From NCBI GenBank assembly GCA_026874595.1, contig CM049308.1:80520124-80584123 (forward strand): a stretch of 64,000 nucleotides of DNA. The letters run 5' to 3'. Positions 42,501 through 57,500 of this stretch are shown in pieces. The translations under genes were made by a program, and so were the position numbers. The DNA comes from Sipunculus nudus (Eukaryota > Annelida > Sipuncula > Golfingiida > Sipunculidae). The stretch's first letter is position 1, and every line of letters starts with the position of its first letter. The notes under the pieces were generated by a model. It saw only the letters and a list, made by a program, of their open reading frames with translations. It was not told the DNA's origin and did no database searches.

Positions 42501-45500
42501 TTTCACTTAAATATAAAAACGAGGCCTACAGGCCTAATGCAAACCTGTCCAATTGGATATAAATCAGGTATAATGCTTCCATACTGGACCATTACTTTTC
42601 AAGTACATGTGTGACATGTCTATATACAATACAAGTACTAAACATTTTTAAGCCGAGTATAAGTACCAATTACACAAACGTCACTCCTGAAATATTGGCA
42701 TGCATGTGCACAACACAAAATTATTGTAGGTAGTGCAACCAGCCTTGTGTACAAGAAAGCTATCAGAGATGTTAGCAGATCAAACCACTCGAGCTATGTG
42801 CACAGATGCATGAAGCCCAAAATATAATTATAGATGGCACCACAATTTCGTACACAACAAAACCATCCAAGATATATGGACATGCATAATATCAGGCTGA
42901 TATGTCAAATCACTACTGAGAGTTGCAGAGACATTTACTTTGCAAAAATTATTGTAGGTGGCACCATCAGTCTTGTATACGATGAAGCTATCTGAGATGT
43001 ACACATATGCCCAATTTCAGGCTGATATATGAAATTCCTCCTGGGAAATTAGAAAGGACATATACTGTGCAAACATTATTGTAGCTGGCACCACCAGTCT
43101 TGTATACAATGAAGCTATCTGATATGTATAGATATGCACAACTGCAGACTGATATACTAAATCCCTCCTGAGAAATAAGCAGGGACATGCACTGTGTAAA
43201 AAAAATTGTTGGTGGTGACACCAGTCTTAGTGTACCAGAAAACCATCAAAGATTTGACAGGCCAAAATTATAGGCTGATACATCAAACTTCTCTTGAGTC
43301 AGGTGCACTTGGCTGACCAAGCTCAGCAGAGGCAGGCAGTTTCCCTAAGTCAAGCAAAGATAATTGCTAGCAGCAGCTACTGCAATGAGTGAACTCTTGA
43401 CCTATACCTGGCTGCACTGAGTGAACTCTTGACCTGTTGCAGAGTCTGCTACAGTTGGCAGTCTGCCAAAGCTATAAATAGATCCAGACTGAAACTCGGC
43501 CTGTTGCCAAATAAAAAATAGTTGGCAGTCTGCCAAGCTTTTACTGTTAAATGGCCAATACTTCTGCCAAATATCACTGAAGTAAACTTGAACAAAGGCC
43601 ACCTAAGAATCCTTTTTGTGCAATATTACAGAAGCTGAAACAACATTTTTGCAGAAGAAGACTTTTGGAGCCATCAGTTTGGAATAGGCTTTCTAATGGC
43701 CTCAAGACCAACTTCAGTTTTCTATGACTCAACCAAAAATCAATGATTCCAACCTACCAGTATTCTCATACAATTGAGAGAACCCTACCCTATGATAATT
43801 CTTCTGAAAAATCAAATCATTCAGCTTCAGTTTCATCATAAAATATTTTTAAGCTGCCGGTAAAAAACAGGTCCATGTAGGTGGTGCCACATAAACCTTA
43901 ATTTCAAATATGAGTCATGTTACCAAATTTGCCAAAAGATTGGTCATGCTAGCTTCTGACACTTACTTTTATGTTGGTATGCTTACTTGGCCAAATGACT
44001 AAGTTCAAATTCCTGTAACAAAATTCAGCGAACCCATACCATTTAAACATACTCTAGAGCTCATCTATGGGATCATTTCTGTGAAATAATGGACAATTTG
44101 GCTGCATGATTTTGGAGAAAAAGACTTTCAAAGGTTTTCTAGCTTCCCCCATAATATGTAAGTCGATGCAGGTGGCACCACAAAAAAGCTCAATCCCACA
44201 ACATTTGACATGTGACTGATTTTTACATAAAATTTGGGGATGCTAGCTCCTGCTGCTCCTGAGAAATTATAGGTTAATGTACTGATGACCTATGACCCCT
44301 GTATAAAAAAGTTGATGCAGGTGGCAACACCAATACCTCAATTTCAAATATGACTCATGTGACCAATATTTGCATAAAATTTGGTGATGACAGCTCTAGC
44401 AATATCTGATATTGTAATTTTAGTATCCTTTTTTGGACAAATTACAAAGTTCAGCTTCATGTAACTCGGCCAAAATTCACCAAAACGGAACCATTTGAAC
44501 AAACTTGAGAGAAATTGTTTCTGGGATTATTTCACTGAAATACTGACCAATTTGGCTGAACCGTTTTGGACAAGAAAATTTTTTTTTAGCTTTTTCTCTG
44601 TAAAAGCAGATAAATGCTGATGGCGCCAAAATAAGCTCAATCTGATAAAATTCAACATGTGACTGAATCTTCAAAAAAATAATTGGCACTGTTAGCTCTG
44701 ATGGTTTTTGAAATAGCATGGGTTAATGTACGGACAACAGCGGATGGATGATGTTGCGCCATCGCATAAGCTCACAGGTTCGCTAACAAGAATAAATATG
44801 TTATTCACTGGTTGAAGCTAAATATAAGACAGTAATTCTGTAATTCAGCAGTTTTTTTCACATATTTTATTATGGGAAAGATACTACATGCATTTCAATG
44901 ATTATGACTATCATGTATGATGTGATTAGAACACAAGGCCCTGAATAAACGAATCCTGCAAATTAGACCAATTAATGAAACACCCACTATCTGTCAGATT
45001 AAGCATGATGAAATGTCACTGTTACGATATACTGGCCATTGGCCTGACCATTGACCAGGTGTATCTTGGCCCTTAAATATGTGCTTTTCCTGAACTAACA
45101 ATGTTTGATGATTCACTATAAACTTTAGTATTTTTGTTAATATTTTGGAAATATTAAATTAACTCACATGTAATGTTTCCAGTTCACAAGCACCTGTACT
45201 AGAGTTCCAATCTATTCACATACAAAGTATATACACACATACACAACACATGCACATAGACATTCAGAGTAAAGCTGTAAGGTCCATATGTAATATGACA
45301 ACCATGTACACACTAGGTTAGTAAGACAAATTGTGAAATATTTCAAATATTAGTGAACTTTACTAAATCCCATTTCGATAGAGGTTGGCTTAGAGGAAAA
45401 CAAAGTACCATTTTAGTTATTTGGAGACTGCACTGAAACAGAATTACAATACATCTGATGCCAGATCTTAGTTACTAAACTTATTGCTAGGTGGCAGCAC

Positions 45501-48500
45501 TGTATAACACCAATCTGAACCCTGTATGGTACCTATGGATTAACAATCATAAAATAAATCCCTCCCTAAAATTCAGTCTTACTGTTTAATAAAGAACAAT
45601 ATGCTGCTTTTAATTAATATCACAACCTGACACAGAGATTATTGACAGAAAAGAAGCAAAGGGTTCAGAGCAGGGATGACAAAGTGAAACTTACATTATC
45701 CATGTTGATTTTGGCTTCTTGTTAATTTCACTTTGTCCAGTTTGACCTGATTCTTAACATGTCAATTTCATGTCAGTTTCAAAGACTTAACACAGACAAC
45801 ATATGCTTTGACCTCATCCTGTTTAAATAAGTTCTGAGGGCTAATCCTTGAAGACACAAATGAAACTGATAAAAAGTTAATACAGTTATTATTATGACTA
45901 TTCACTTCATTCTTTTTCCTGTTTTGACCAAGGCCTATGGATGGTACTTATAATCTAAAGGATGATAAGAAAACATTTCAAATAGGTATTTCAGATTTAA
46001 GGTTTGACCACAAATGTAACAGAGAATTACAGGTGTTTATTTAGTTTTGTTTTATTAACAGAGACTTTATATAACAAAAGTCTGCTTTACCTGTTGATAT
46101 AACTTGTATAAACTTGGTAACGTTTTAGATAGCAGTCTAAATGCTGCACAGGATTCTTCATCTCTGTAAATAGAGAGAAGCATATTAATATATATGTAAA
46201 AACACACCTAGACACGCTGAAATTAGAAGAAATCTGATCTGATATACAATGAGGCTGTTGTGTATTCTTCCAAAGTTTCATGTAACTTTCAATACACAAT
46301 ATCCACTAGGTGGTCTAATAAGCACCATGTTCAGTATACAAAAGCAGATACTATGATACCAGGCCTCATATAAGTAACAGGGTTTTATGGATCTGAGTTT
46401 TAAGTAAAGCATTTTTATGAAGAAAATTACCACATTTAAGCTGTAACTATCAGATCAAATGCACCCTTTTATTCACATCCTGAAATAAACACCAAACAGT
46501 GAAACTTAATTGCATCAAACTCAATTACGTTAAATACTCTGGTTTGTTTAATTTTTCAGGCCCAAACTTCTAATAAACTCTAGTATAATCACTGTCAAAT
46601 AAACTATACTTGTTTATTCTTGTAAGTAGCTTCAACACAAAATTTTACTGTATTTACAAAGCCTTGCATTATTACAAACTTTTTGGACTGATTATCTGAC
46701 ATGTGTATACACATTGATAATTTTGCTGGATGTTGACAGGTGGCAGCAGCTAATGGAATAAGTTGATATATCTTTAATGAAGTATAGAGAAATATTTTAT
46801 TTTTACCATCAGAGATACCTGCAATCTGAATTATTAACATAAGGATATGACAACAACATCATTATAAATACCTGCTGGTGCTGGTAGCAATGTCAAGCAG
46901 ATGTTTTGCAACCTGAAAATGAAGTAGAGCAGTTCTTAACGAATACAACCAAAAAAGTGTATCATTACTTTGCACTCATGATAAAATCACCATATTACAA
47001 AACAATATCTGTATTCTATTTAATGAATTAATAATCAAAATATCATGCCATGACATCAGCATAGTGATTATACATTTTAGGTGGCTATCCCAATCACCGT
47101 CATATTTTGCAAAGTAAAATCTGTTTACAAATCCAGACATTCACTCAATAAACAGGGAGATTGCCATAGTTATCAAATCTGAAAGATTAATTTAATACAC
47201 GTATCATGAAAACTGAGTAAAAACCACACTAACAATTTATATTAGACCAATCAAGACAAGGTCTCATTTTATTATCTGATATATGGTTCATTCAAATTTG
47301 TCACAGCCTGACTACTTCTGTAAAAATCTTGCAGTAAGAATAGGGTGCTTTATAAGCATCAAGTTACATATTAACCACTCCTTAAAGAGTAGCATAAGGA
47401 TCGTACAGCATACTCTTTAAAAAATCTTGTTAAAAAAAAATCAGTTCCTTTTTTTGGTGAAACAAACAAAGTGTCATCTGCTCATTTCAACTAAGTTAAC
47501 CAGACTGATGACTGTCTGATAATGCTTGAAATTATGTGGAGCAAGCACTCTGAGGACTGTAACATTTTACAGGACTCCAGCCTGGTAGCAGGCCTAAATA
47601 CCACTGTTACATCTGTGATGTCATAATGGTTACCATAGTTACAAAAATATGGCCCTGGGCTTAAGTCACCAACATGACTTAAATCACCTTATTGACACAG
47701 ACCCTGTGCAAAATACAGGAGAAACAGCCAACAAATGTGTACAGAAAACCTGTCCCATGTACCCACTCAAGCCAGTCAAACTATATCAAAGACAGAGAGA
47801 ATACAAAGGTAGTGGACTGCAAACAAAAAGCAAAAAAATAGTGGGCTATACGTATCTGAAAGGAAGTGAACAGAGCACTAAACTAAGCCACTGGAACTGT
47901 GATGAGACCCACCATTGAGACCAGTTTTACATACCACTAACCCCACCTAGTGGCAAGAAGTAAAGGTATTGCTGTATTAAGAGTTGCAGATATATTAGAA
48001 CTTATGATATACCATCCAGCATGTTACCAATGGTTACTAATAATAACTGGGGTCATTGATTTAAAAGGATAAATCACTATCTCTAGAGAAACCTCTAATG
48101 GAGATTGTTGTGGACATGAGCCACATGGGAGACACATAAACGAAGCTAGTGCCTGTACTGATAGGTGATACTGATGGCTATGTCTTAACTGTAGAAAGGT
48201 ATTTGTTGCTGTCCCTGTATCAGAAGAACCAGTGGTCCAGTGGCTGAGTGTTTTCAAGAGAGCTGAAGCTGTGTTCCAAGTTTACATATTTGCATATATG
48301 CAGGAAAAATTGCTCATACGATTTCTTAACTGTATTGTATCCATGTGTCTGTCAGTGTATATGCATGAGAATCGCCACATAAGGGCTGGGTGAACTCAGG
48401 GGATTTGTTTTAAAATGATGTCACTTGACCATCATTTTCAGAAAAACCTGCTAGATTCACTGAACCACTAAATACATCTACCAGTTCATGCATATACTCA

Positions 48501-51500
48501 TACATGGAAACACAGCTATTATTTCATTCATGTATGCACAAGCACACATGAACACTCATGGAAACACAGCTAAAGAGTCAACACTTTACAGATATGAGCA
48601 CATCAGCTGCCTAGTTAGATATCTACAAAGAAGGCGACACTTCTCTATGGACTCAGAATGAAGGATTTATGTGCGATTGATATTTGAGCTTTGACACTGA
48701 ATAAAATTAATTTGTTTGAGACCATTTGTGTTACATGGTCTGAATACACTACACAGACTGAGAGTGACTTGCTCAATTGAAGTAATCCAGAAGTAAAGTT
48801 GATACCTGGACAGGACTGAATGTCTCAGCTGTTGCTGATTTCCATGGAAACACTGTCACTTTCATGTTATTCAGCAGAACTCCCATCGCCTGTAAATATT
48901 AAAAACACCTCCATTTTGTAATATTCCTTTACGTTGGAAATCTATTCCTAATACTAAGATTCACAGAGGGAATGATGGATTTTACCATATAGGGATTTAT
49001 TTCACACTGAAATTCAATTTGGTAATATATTTTAAAAATTTAAACAAGGGACCCAAGGGTTATGGCACCCAGCTGAAAATGCCTATGACAAAAAAAAAAA
49101 AACCATCAAGTTCTGTGGTTTTAATGTTAAGGAGTCCTGAAGTGTAACAATATGTTTTCAATGGAAAATTTATATTTTTCCTTAATTTCTCACAGGTAAA
49201 AAGTCACAGTGCCCCAGTTTTGGGTTTGGTAGAACTTACAGACATCTAATTGGATGTAAAATTTTGGATTTTGTAGGTCTAATGGTTTCTAAAAGTGCCA
49301 GTCTAATGGATGGACTGATGAATGATTGGCAAAGGATCATAACTATAACTCAGATGACTTAGTCAGCTGAGCTTAAATATTTAGTACTAAATTTTCGAAA
49401 CCAACACTTACAATAAATAATATTAAACAAGTTATTCATTTCTTTTAATTTTTTTTTATGGTTGTACACCTGACTGTATAAATTCTATTCATAAATTATA
49501 TAAAATCATGACTCTGAGAGGATATCATGTTTTAATCATTCATTTCCTTGTAAGGCTTATAGTAAAGGGAAGAAAATTTAGGAGTTAGGCATCCTTTTTA
49601 TATACTTTAAAACCAGACATTTTTAAAGTTGAGTATTGACTTTACCTGGGTTGACACCTGTTTATGTTGATCACTTGTTACCATGGAGACCAATGTTTGG
49701 AATATGTTATCTGAGTCTTCAATCACTGAGATCACCAATTTTAAATGATCTTTTTCTACTGCAGGTTTGAGTTTATATTGTTTGAGATTATGAACATCAT
49801 CACTTTCTTCCTCCATGAACTGGAGAGCAGCAAGCTGCACCTCATAGCATGAACTTCTTAAACAAAGTTGTAGAACTTTCTCCAGCTGATCTGAGAATGA
49901 CAAGTCAATGCTTAACTTGATAGAATGAAGAATAAACTTGACACAGCTTTCTTTTAACTGGACAGCACATGGGTCATGGCATTTAGAGATGTCAGAGGAC
50001 AGTTCTTCTAAGCACACATGGGTCGTAGATTCCAACATGGCTTTTAGATTATCATTTTCCTGACCCTTTGTCCATGGCAGTGCTATCAGTGTTGTAACCA
50101 TTTCTACAAAAGCAGTCCTTGTTACTGGGCACATGTTCTTCCTGGAGAGACAATAATGACATAACCTTGGTCAAAACTTTATCCTTGTAGATAAAAATAA
50201 ATTTTAGTAATCATAAAAACAATCATAGGAAAAAAATTTAAGTCCCCCCCCCACAGATAAGAAGAAAATTCATAATTGAGCATACCAGTCTGTCCAAGGA
50301 ACACTGTCTGTGGAGTATAAATTGAGATAATTCAATCTTACATTAAGGTAGGATCAAGTTATTGAGCCATCACATTTGCAAAACACAGTTCATCCGCATA
50401 TACATAAAGCTAAAAACAACTGGTCAATTGTTACTGTCATAAAATCTAATTAACTCAAATGGAAATACTGTTTTTACAAAACATCCAACATTCTAAACAT
50501 TTAATAAATACTTGTGTGTGATGGTGAGTTATTTATTACCTGCTAGATAACCATAGTTCATCTTTCATCTTGACCATTAGTAGCTCTGCTACCTCTTCTC
50601 TGATGGATGCTGGGAGATGGGGACACTCATAAAGCAGATGATGAATCTATAACAGTTATTTTAATAATTATAGCATGGCCTATGATGACAAAATTAATTG
50701 GTTATCTCTCTCTAAGTATGACTTGTGTGCCCAAGATAACAACTGGATAATCTCTGCCTTACCAGTAAGAAAGATGTTGTACTTTAATCTATATTTAACT
50801 GTTTTCCTGTTTGTCTCTTGGTTTGTCTGTGTAGACTGAGCTACAGTAGAGCGTCTATTATACAAAGACTGTTTATCAAAAGTTTTTTAAGTTTTTGGGA
50901 AAAACTTAAGAAATTGGGAACCAAAATTTTGACCATTTTTCCAAAATCTAAACAATAAAAAACACTTGCAACAATGTATCAAATCAAGTTTTCCAGGGCC
51001 AATTAGCAATAATTTCAATGTATTTTACATGAAAATTTGATTAAGTTGATGGAAAACCCAACAAAAATGCTGTTGCCAACATTTATTTGACACTAGATAA
51101 AAATGACATTAATTAATGTCTGTTAATCTCTGGTAAGGTCCAGTGCAGCAGGTTGGCAATCATTGTGAAATGTTTAGATTTGTTTATCCGAATGATCATT
51201 TATCCGAACAAAAACCCTGTCAACTGAGCTTTTCGGATAAATGGCGCCCTACTGTACTCAAATTTTGCGCTGTCAAAGTTATTTTTAAAGTAACCAATGC
51301 TGACAAACATGCATTCATTACTTCTCTATGTATAATCCATATGTGTCAGAAAAGCTTTGAGATAACCTGCACAATGCCATGTAGACTGAAGTTATACCCT
51401 TGCTAAGGTCTTTTTATTTACACTGTGGTTGAAAGAGTTCCCTAGCTGGGAGAGTTAGTCATGTAAAATTGCTTTTTAAAAAGCAGATCTCAAGGAGAGT

Positions 51501-54500
51501 AACAATTGTTCCAAATTTTGTTCTAGGATTGGTGCAGATATGTGTTCTATAACTGTTGTCTCACATTATATTAATATTTTCCTCTTGGATTCCCAGTAAA
51601 TATATAGACTGGAAATTTGCACTCAGAGATCGAGTGCCGACCTCCTCAAAGGCAGCTCATTACCCCATCAGAGATGCAGCATTTTTCTTTCATAAAATTC
51701 CTGGATCCAGATGTAGATCCAGATCACCACCAAAATTTAATCAATTGTTTTATGTATAATTGCTGAGCTATCCTTAAAATTTCCTTAAAATCTCTTAACA
51801 GTTTTTTGAGTAAAGCTGCTAACGGACAGACTGACAAACCAACGCTGCCAAAAACATAAACACCCCCCCAGCTTGGCACAGGTAATAAACCTGTGCCTCT
51901 GTGTGTGTGTATGGCTCACCTGAAGTATGACACCATGTATAAAGTTTTGTGGTACAGCCTGGTCAGGTGACTTGGGCAGCAGAGCCAGCAGGTCAGACAG
52001 TACAGCCGTGATCTGATCCTTACATACCAGCGGCTGTATAGCTCGAGCAGCCATCAGGCGGGTCTTAAACACTGGACTACATGCACACCTGGTGAAAACA
52101 AGGATAAGGTATCATTACATATATCAAGGTATAAACACACACATATGTATATTTAAATATTTAATTTTATTTTCAATGGCCAGTGGGTGGTGCTGTTTCC
52201 AAATGAATATAAAGGGAACAAAATGATAAGAATTGTATGAAAAAGTATTAATAAAGTCTCCTTTGCAGGTACACCCTATTAGCTTCAATGCTCAGGTTTA
52301 TTCCCTAAACAAATAAGCCAAATTGTAGTCTTATTTATGATTAAATGAAATTGTGTTTATGTGTGATGGTAACTTTTCAAACAACATTTCATTAATGAAG
52401 GTAAGCATTGATATGTGCATGAGTATTATAGCTAAAATGTCTTTTCCAATATACTTACAATTATATTTTTGTTTCACTCATGTGTTAAGCACTACCCTGC
52501 TTTATGAACCTGTCATATTTATTTCCAGACTTTCTTCTGACTTTATCTTGACACAATAAGTTTTCATACTTATCCTGATAATAACATATTGACCAAGTTC
52601 ATCACACTTGTCCGTCATCATTTTTACCTACCTTATTACATATGGGATGAAGGCAGCTAGGTTCAGGCTAGTGTCCATGCCTTCAATGACTGATGGAAAG
52701 AGACGTCCCAGAACCAAGAGGGTGGGGTATAACCCTGGGTGTAAATGAAGGTGACCTTTCCCCCTGTAAATAAATCATGTATTTATCTAACATCAAGTTA
52801 AGTTAATATATTTCATGTCTATAAGTCAGTAAAATTGTTTGTTTGTCTGTCATAGTCACTCCTGTTTGACTGATTTTCTTCTGATTCCAAAGGTTCTGTA
52901 TTTCTGTCTGTCTCTAGTCCATTAGAAATGTGTTATGGAGCTTTTTTTCAAATTTGATACAGTTTTTAATGACATATATTAGATGTGTTGTGTACCGTTG
53001 TGGTTTCATGCTTATCAATTATTATGATGACCTCTCTATAGCAATGTATCATATTTAAACAATAAGAAGGAATGAAAATGTGAACTTATTTAAGCAAATT
53101 TACTTTTTTTCATGTGAATGTATTGATATTTATTGTGTTTTGAATGTTTAATATATTTCAGATGACTTTTTTTTTATATAACTAACGTAATAGGTGCAAA
53201 CTCAATCATTTTATGATAGTGATGTTCACTATTAGTATTACAACAAACCAGACTTTACCCAAGATCCTTTGTTGCTTCATCAATCTGATCAAGAAGAAAC
53301 TGGTATAATGATGGGAAGCGATGGAAGAAAACACGGCCCGTCATGCTGGAAAGATGTTGTTTATATGTTATAAAAGTAAAATAATGCCTGCTACATAAAC
53401 AGAATGGGTGTCATAATGTTACATTCAATGTGAAAAGCTCAATGTACACCATACATTTCTGTGAACACGACATTAACATGCTGTATAAGGTTTAAATAAT
53501 ATAAATGTTACAGGTGTTTACATTAAACTTGAGACATAAATAAACACATGTATCATGTATAAAGTTTGTTTATATTTTTATATAATATTTCATACTAATA
53601 ACAATTCTGAATTCCATGAACTCCATTCTAAGTTATTGTCATCTATACTTCCTTTGATTGTGAAAATCTAAAGCTTACCAGTTTTTACGAGATAAATCAT
53701 CTTTGCTTCTCTTCACACCAAATATCCTGGTCACTAAAGCACTGAACAACAAGGTCGAGGAGTTACGAATCTGCAAGCAAACAAGCAAATTCAAGGAATT
53801 TATGTCCTCCACTTCTGCCTTCAAGTCCAGGATGATTTGAAAGTCTGTGGTGAATAAGAAGAAATAGTTTTAACCATGCTCAAAAGATGGCAGTTACTGC
53901 AAGATATTCAAGTATATTATGTCCACTGCTAGTGACACCTGCTGGTGATTAGTGAAAGTAAATGTGGTGATTCATCATATAAAAAATGAAATATCATACT
54001 GTGTTATTATCTTGTGAGACAGACAATCCAAAACCAATCCCAACCAAGGTAAGCATTAGAGCAATCACTGACCAAAATCTGAATGAAATTGGATAAAATT
54101 TAGGAAAGTTATCGCACAGAAACGAAAACCTGACAGACAAACAAACAAACAGAGGGACAGACATATAGAAAAATGGTAAAATATTACACCACCAATGAAA
54201 TATTATCAGCATACATCATTCTTTTTTAAAATCCTAGTATATAGCCTTGTAGGTGTTGAAATAAGAATCCTTTTTTATATCTTTTATTATGATTAAATAA
54301 TTTCACAAAAGTACTCACAAGCCAGGTTTGGGATGCAAAACCTGATATGGCTGCCTTCATGCCATCAGCGATGAAAGGAAATACATCATCTCCAAGTCTG
54401 GTGTCTCGATACAGAGCTCGCAAGATGTTCAAAGCATGTACCTGAAATAAGATTTATTCTAATAGTATTGATTATGGGTAATGTTAGTATTGTGTTACAT

Positions 54501-57500
54501 GTATCTGTGATGTTTAACAAGTAATGGTGCAAAAAACTGACGTATAAATAGGAGCAAGAGGACAAATACAATTTTGATGGCTCTGAAAAATTGACAAGCA
54601 TCAGTATGATTATCGATGGCTCTGTCCAGAATTACTGATGTTGCTGACGCCTCAGAAAAGAATTCATATATGAATAAACTAGAATATGGGTAGTCGACAA
54701 GCGACTACGTGTATCCACCAAAATCAGAGTAGGACGGGTGAACTGAGGCATGGATTGAGTGGCAAGGGGAAATAGAGTTACATGTGTTACATATTAGAAT
54801 GGATGTCTGCCACGTAGACATGATTGTAGGTGGTGCCACCTGTTATTTGAACAAGAAACTATCCCAGATGTATACACATGCAAAATTTCAGGTGGAAAAG
54901 TCAAACCACTGCAGAGATATGAGTGATTTTATCCCACAGCAGACAAACAGATTGACGCTGTGCAAAAATGGCTGCAGGTGGCGCCACCATTTTTGTGAAT
55001 TATATAAAGCTATCCAAGGGCTACATTTGTGTAAAATTTTTTTTCCTGATTGGTCAAACAAATCCAGAGATATAAGCATTAATGTCTGCAGTGTGAACGT
55101 GAATGAAGCTGGCGCCACCTGTCATAAAATCAAGAAAGCTATCCAGGATGTATATGCATGTCGAATTACAGGTAATTTGGTCAAACCACTGCAGAGATAT
55201 GAGTGATTTTAACCCAAGGCAGACAAACAGATGGACGCTGTACATAAATGTCTGCAGGTGGTGCCACCATTTTTGTATATGTTATAAAGCTATCCAAGGG
55301 CTATATTTTTGTAAAAAAATTTTTCTGATTGGTCGAACGAGTCTGGAGATATAAGCATGGATGTCTAACGCGTGAACGTGAATGTAGGTGGCGCCACCTG
55401 TCATAAAATCAAGAAAGCTTTGCGGGATGTATATGCATGCCGCATTTCAGGTAATTTGGTCAAACCACTGCAGAGATATGAGTGTTATTTACCCAAAGCA
55501 GACAAACAAATGGACGCTGTGCAAAAATGGCTGCAGGATGCTCCACCATTTTTGTGTATGTTATAAAGCTATCCAAGGATTACATTTGTGTAAATTTTTT
55601 TTCCTGATTGTTCAAACGAGTCCGGATATATGAGCTTGGATGTCTGCAGTGTGAACATAAATGTAGGTGGCTCCACCTGTCATAAAATCAAGAAAACTAT
55701 CTAGGATGTATACGCATGCCGAATTTCAGGTGAATTAGTCAAACCACTGCAGAGATATGAGTGATTTTAACCCAAGGCAGATGAACAGATGGACACTATG
55801 CAAACATGGTTGCAGGTGGTGCCACCATTTTTTGTGTATGTTATAAAGCTATCCAGGGCTACATTTGTACAAATTTTTTTTCCTCATCGGTCAAACGGTT
55901 CACGAGATATGTGGGTTTATGTGTGGAAATAGATGCACAAATGGACGCTGGGCAGAGAGTAAAGGTCAGAGGTCAAGGCCAGTTGGTAAGCCACCAGTTC
56001 ACATGTGACCCGATAATTGGTGTAAGTTTGGAAAAATCCATCTAGTAGTCTCAGATGAGTTCTCCGGAAACGAACGCGGCGGCGGCGGAACCCGGTCAAA
56101 ACATAGTATCCGCAAAACTTCGTTTTGGTGGATACAATAATTTTCACAAACTTCAGAAAACATAATGCAAAAAATACATGGGAATTGTGAGTCTATCAAT
56201 CTATTTCAAAGCAATCTAACTGGAAATTATTGTTAAGCAATCATTTTTATTCAAAGACTCCCAGTGAAAATCTAACTTTGAGAAGTAATTTATATTAAAG
56301 ATTTGAGGAACATTTCATCACTTTTTCATGAATTTCAGAAAGATTTTCTGAACTTTTAGTCCTTTTTTGATATTTCACAGTAACCTTTTGGTTGATTTAG
56401 AATGTTTTTCATCACAATTACATGAAATATAATAATCACATATAATTTTATAATAATATGACCTTCTTTATGACCTTTTTTGAATATTGCAGTATCTTTG
56501 CTGACTTTTTGATATCCTTAAAGGAATTTGAGGTACTTTACACTTCACTTTAAACTTTTTTAGAATATATATGGAATTTGTCAATTGTTTAAAAAACTTT
56601 AGTATATTTCACTATCTTTCAGCACTATTACAGCAATTTTTAGGAGCTGTTTTCACTAGAACTTTTTATGTGATTTTCACCTAAAATGAACCTATTCAAG
56701 GTCAAGATCATTCTCCTTGTTAATGTCATGACCTTATTTTGAAAATGATCTATGAAATATTTTTTAGTTATCTCGCTCGCAAGCATCCTCTGCATTTTTA
56801 GTGTAACTTCGCTGAAACCACAGTATCCCAAAACTTTCAGTCTAGGGATAAAATAAATGTAGGCACAGATGCTGACTACTGACTATGCTTAAAATCAGCC
56901 ACTCTGTGACTTTTCCTGTTACCTTAGGTAGACTTTCCCGTCCCTGGCTGGTGGTATCATCTTCCTTGGTCAGTGACAATAACTCCTCCATCAACCATTT
57001 AAAGTTCCTCCTTCCTGTCTGAGCAGGCTCAGTGGTCACCAGGGCCTACAATTAAAAAAGGTTAGCTTGTAACTTACTTTAAATTTTAACAGTCATGAGA
57101 CCTAAGCCTCTTGGCATGAACATGTTCCATAAACAAGGTTTGGAACAATTAATAACATTTTAGTTTTAACTAAATTTCAGAATTTAGAGTGAATTTCTGG
57201 AAGCTGTGGTTATGAAGCTAAGATTTCTAATATTAAAGTCACATTACTGAACAAGAGACCCACGCGTAATGTTAATGATGCTCAGCTGACAACTTGAGCT
57301 AAATCCAAGCTATTACCAAATCTAATATGAAGCTGAACCACCAGCTGCAGCATATTATCACATTAACCCAGTAATATACTTTACCTGTATATAGAAGGGT
57401 ACCCCGGCACTCCTTCTCGTGGCACAGAGTTTTGACTCCTCAGTGTCAGAGCGAATGTCATTCATAATATCCTGTATTAACTGTCTGGGAAGGTTGTTCA

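Noticed and set aside
48190-48260. A-box-like 'gtggtccagtggctgagtg'
   Set aside because: No matching B box at the expected spacing on either strand.
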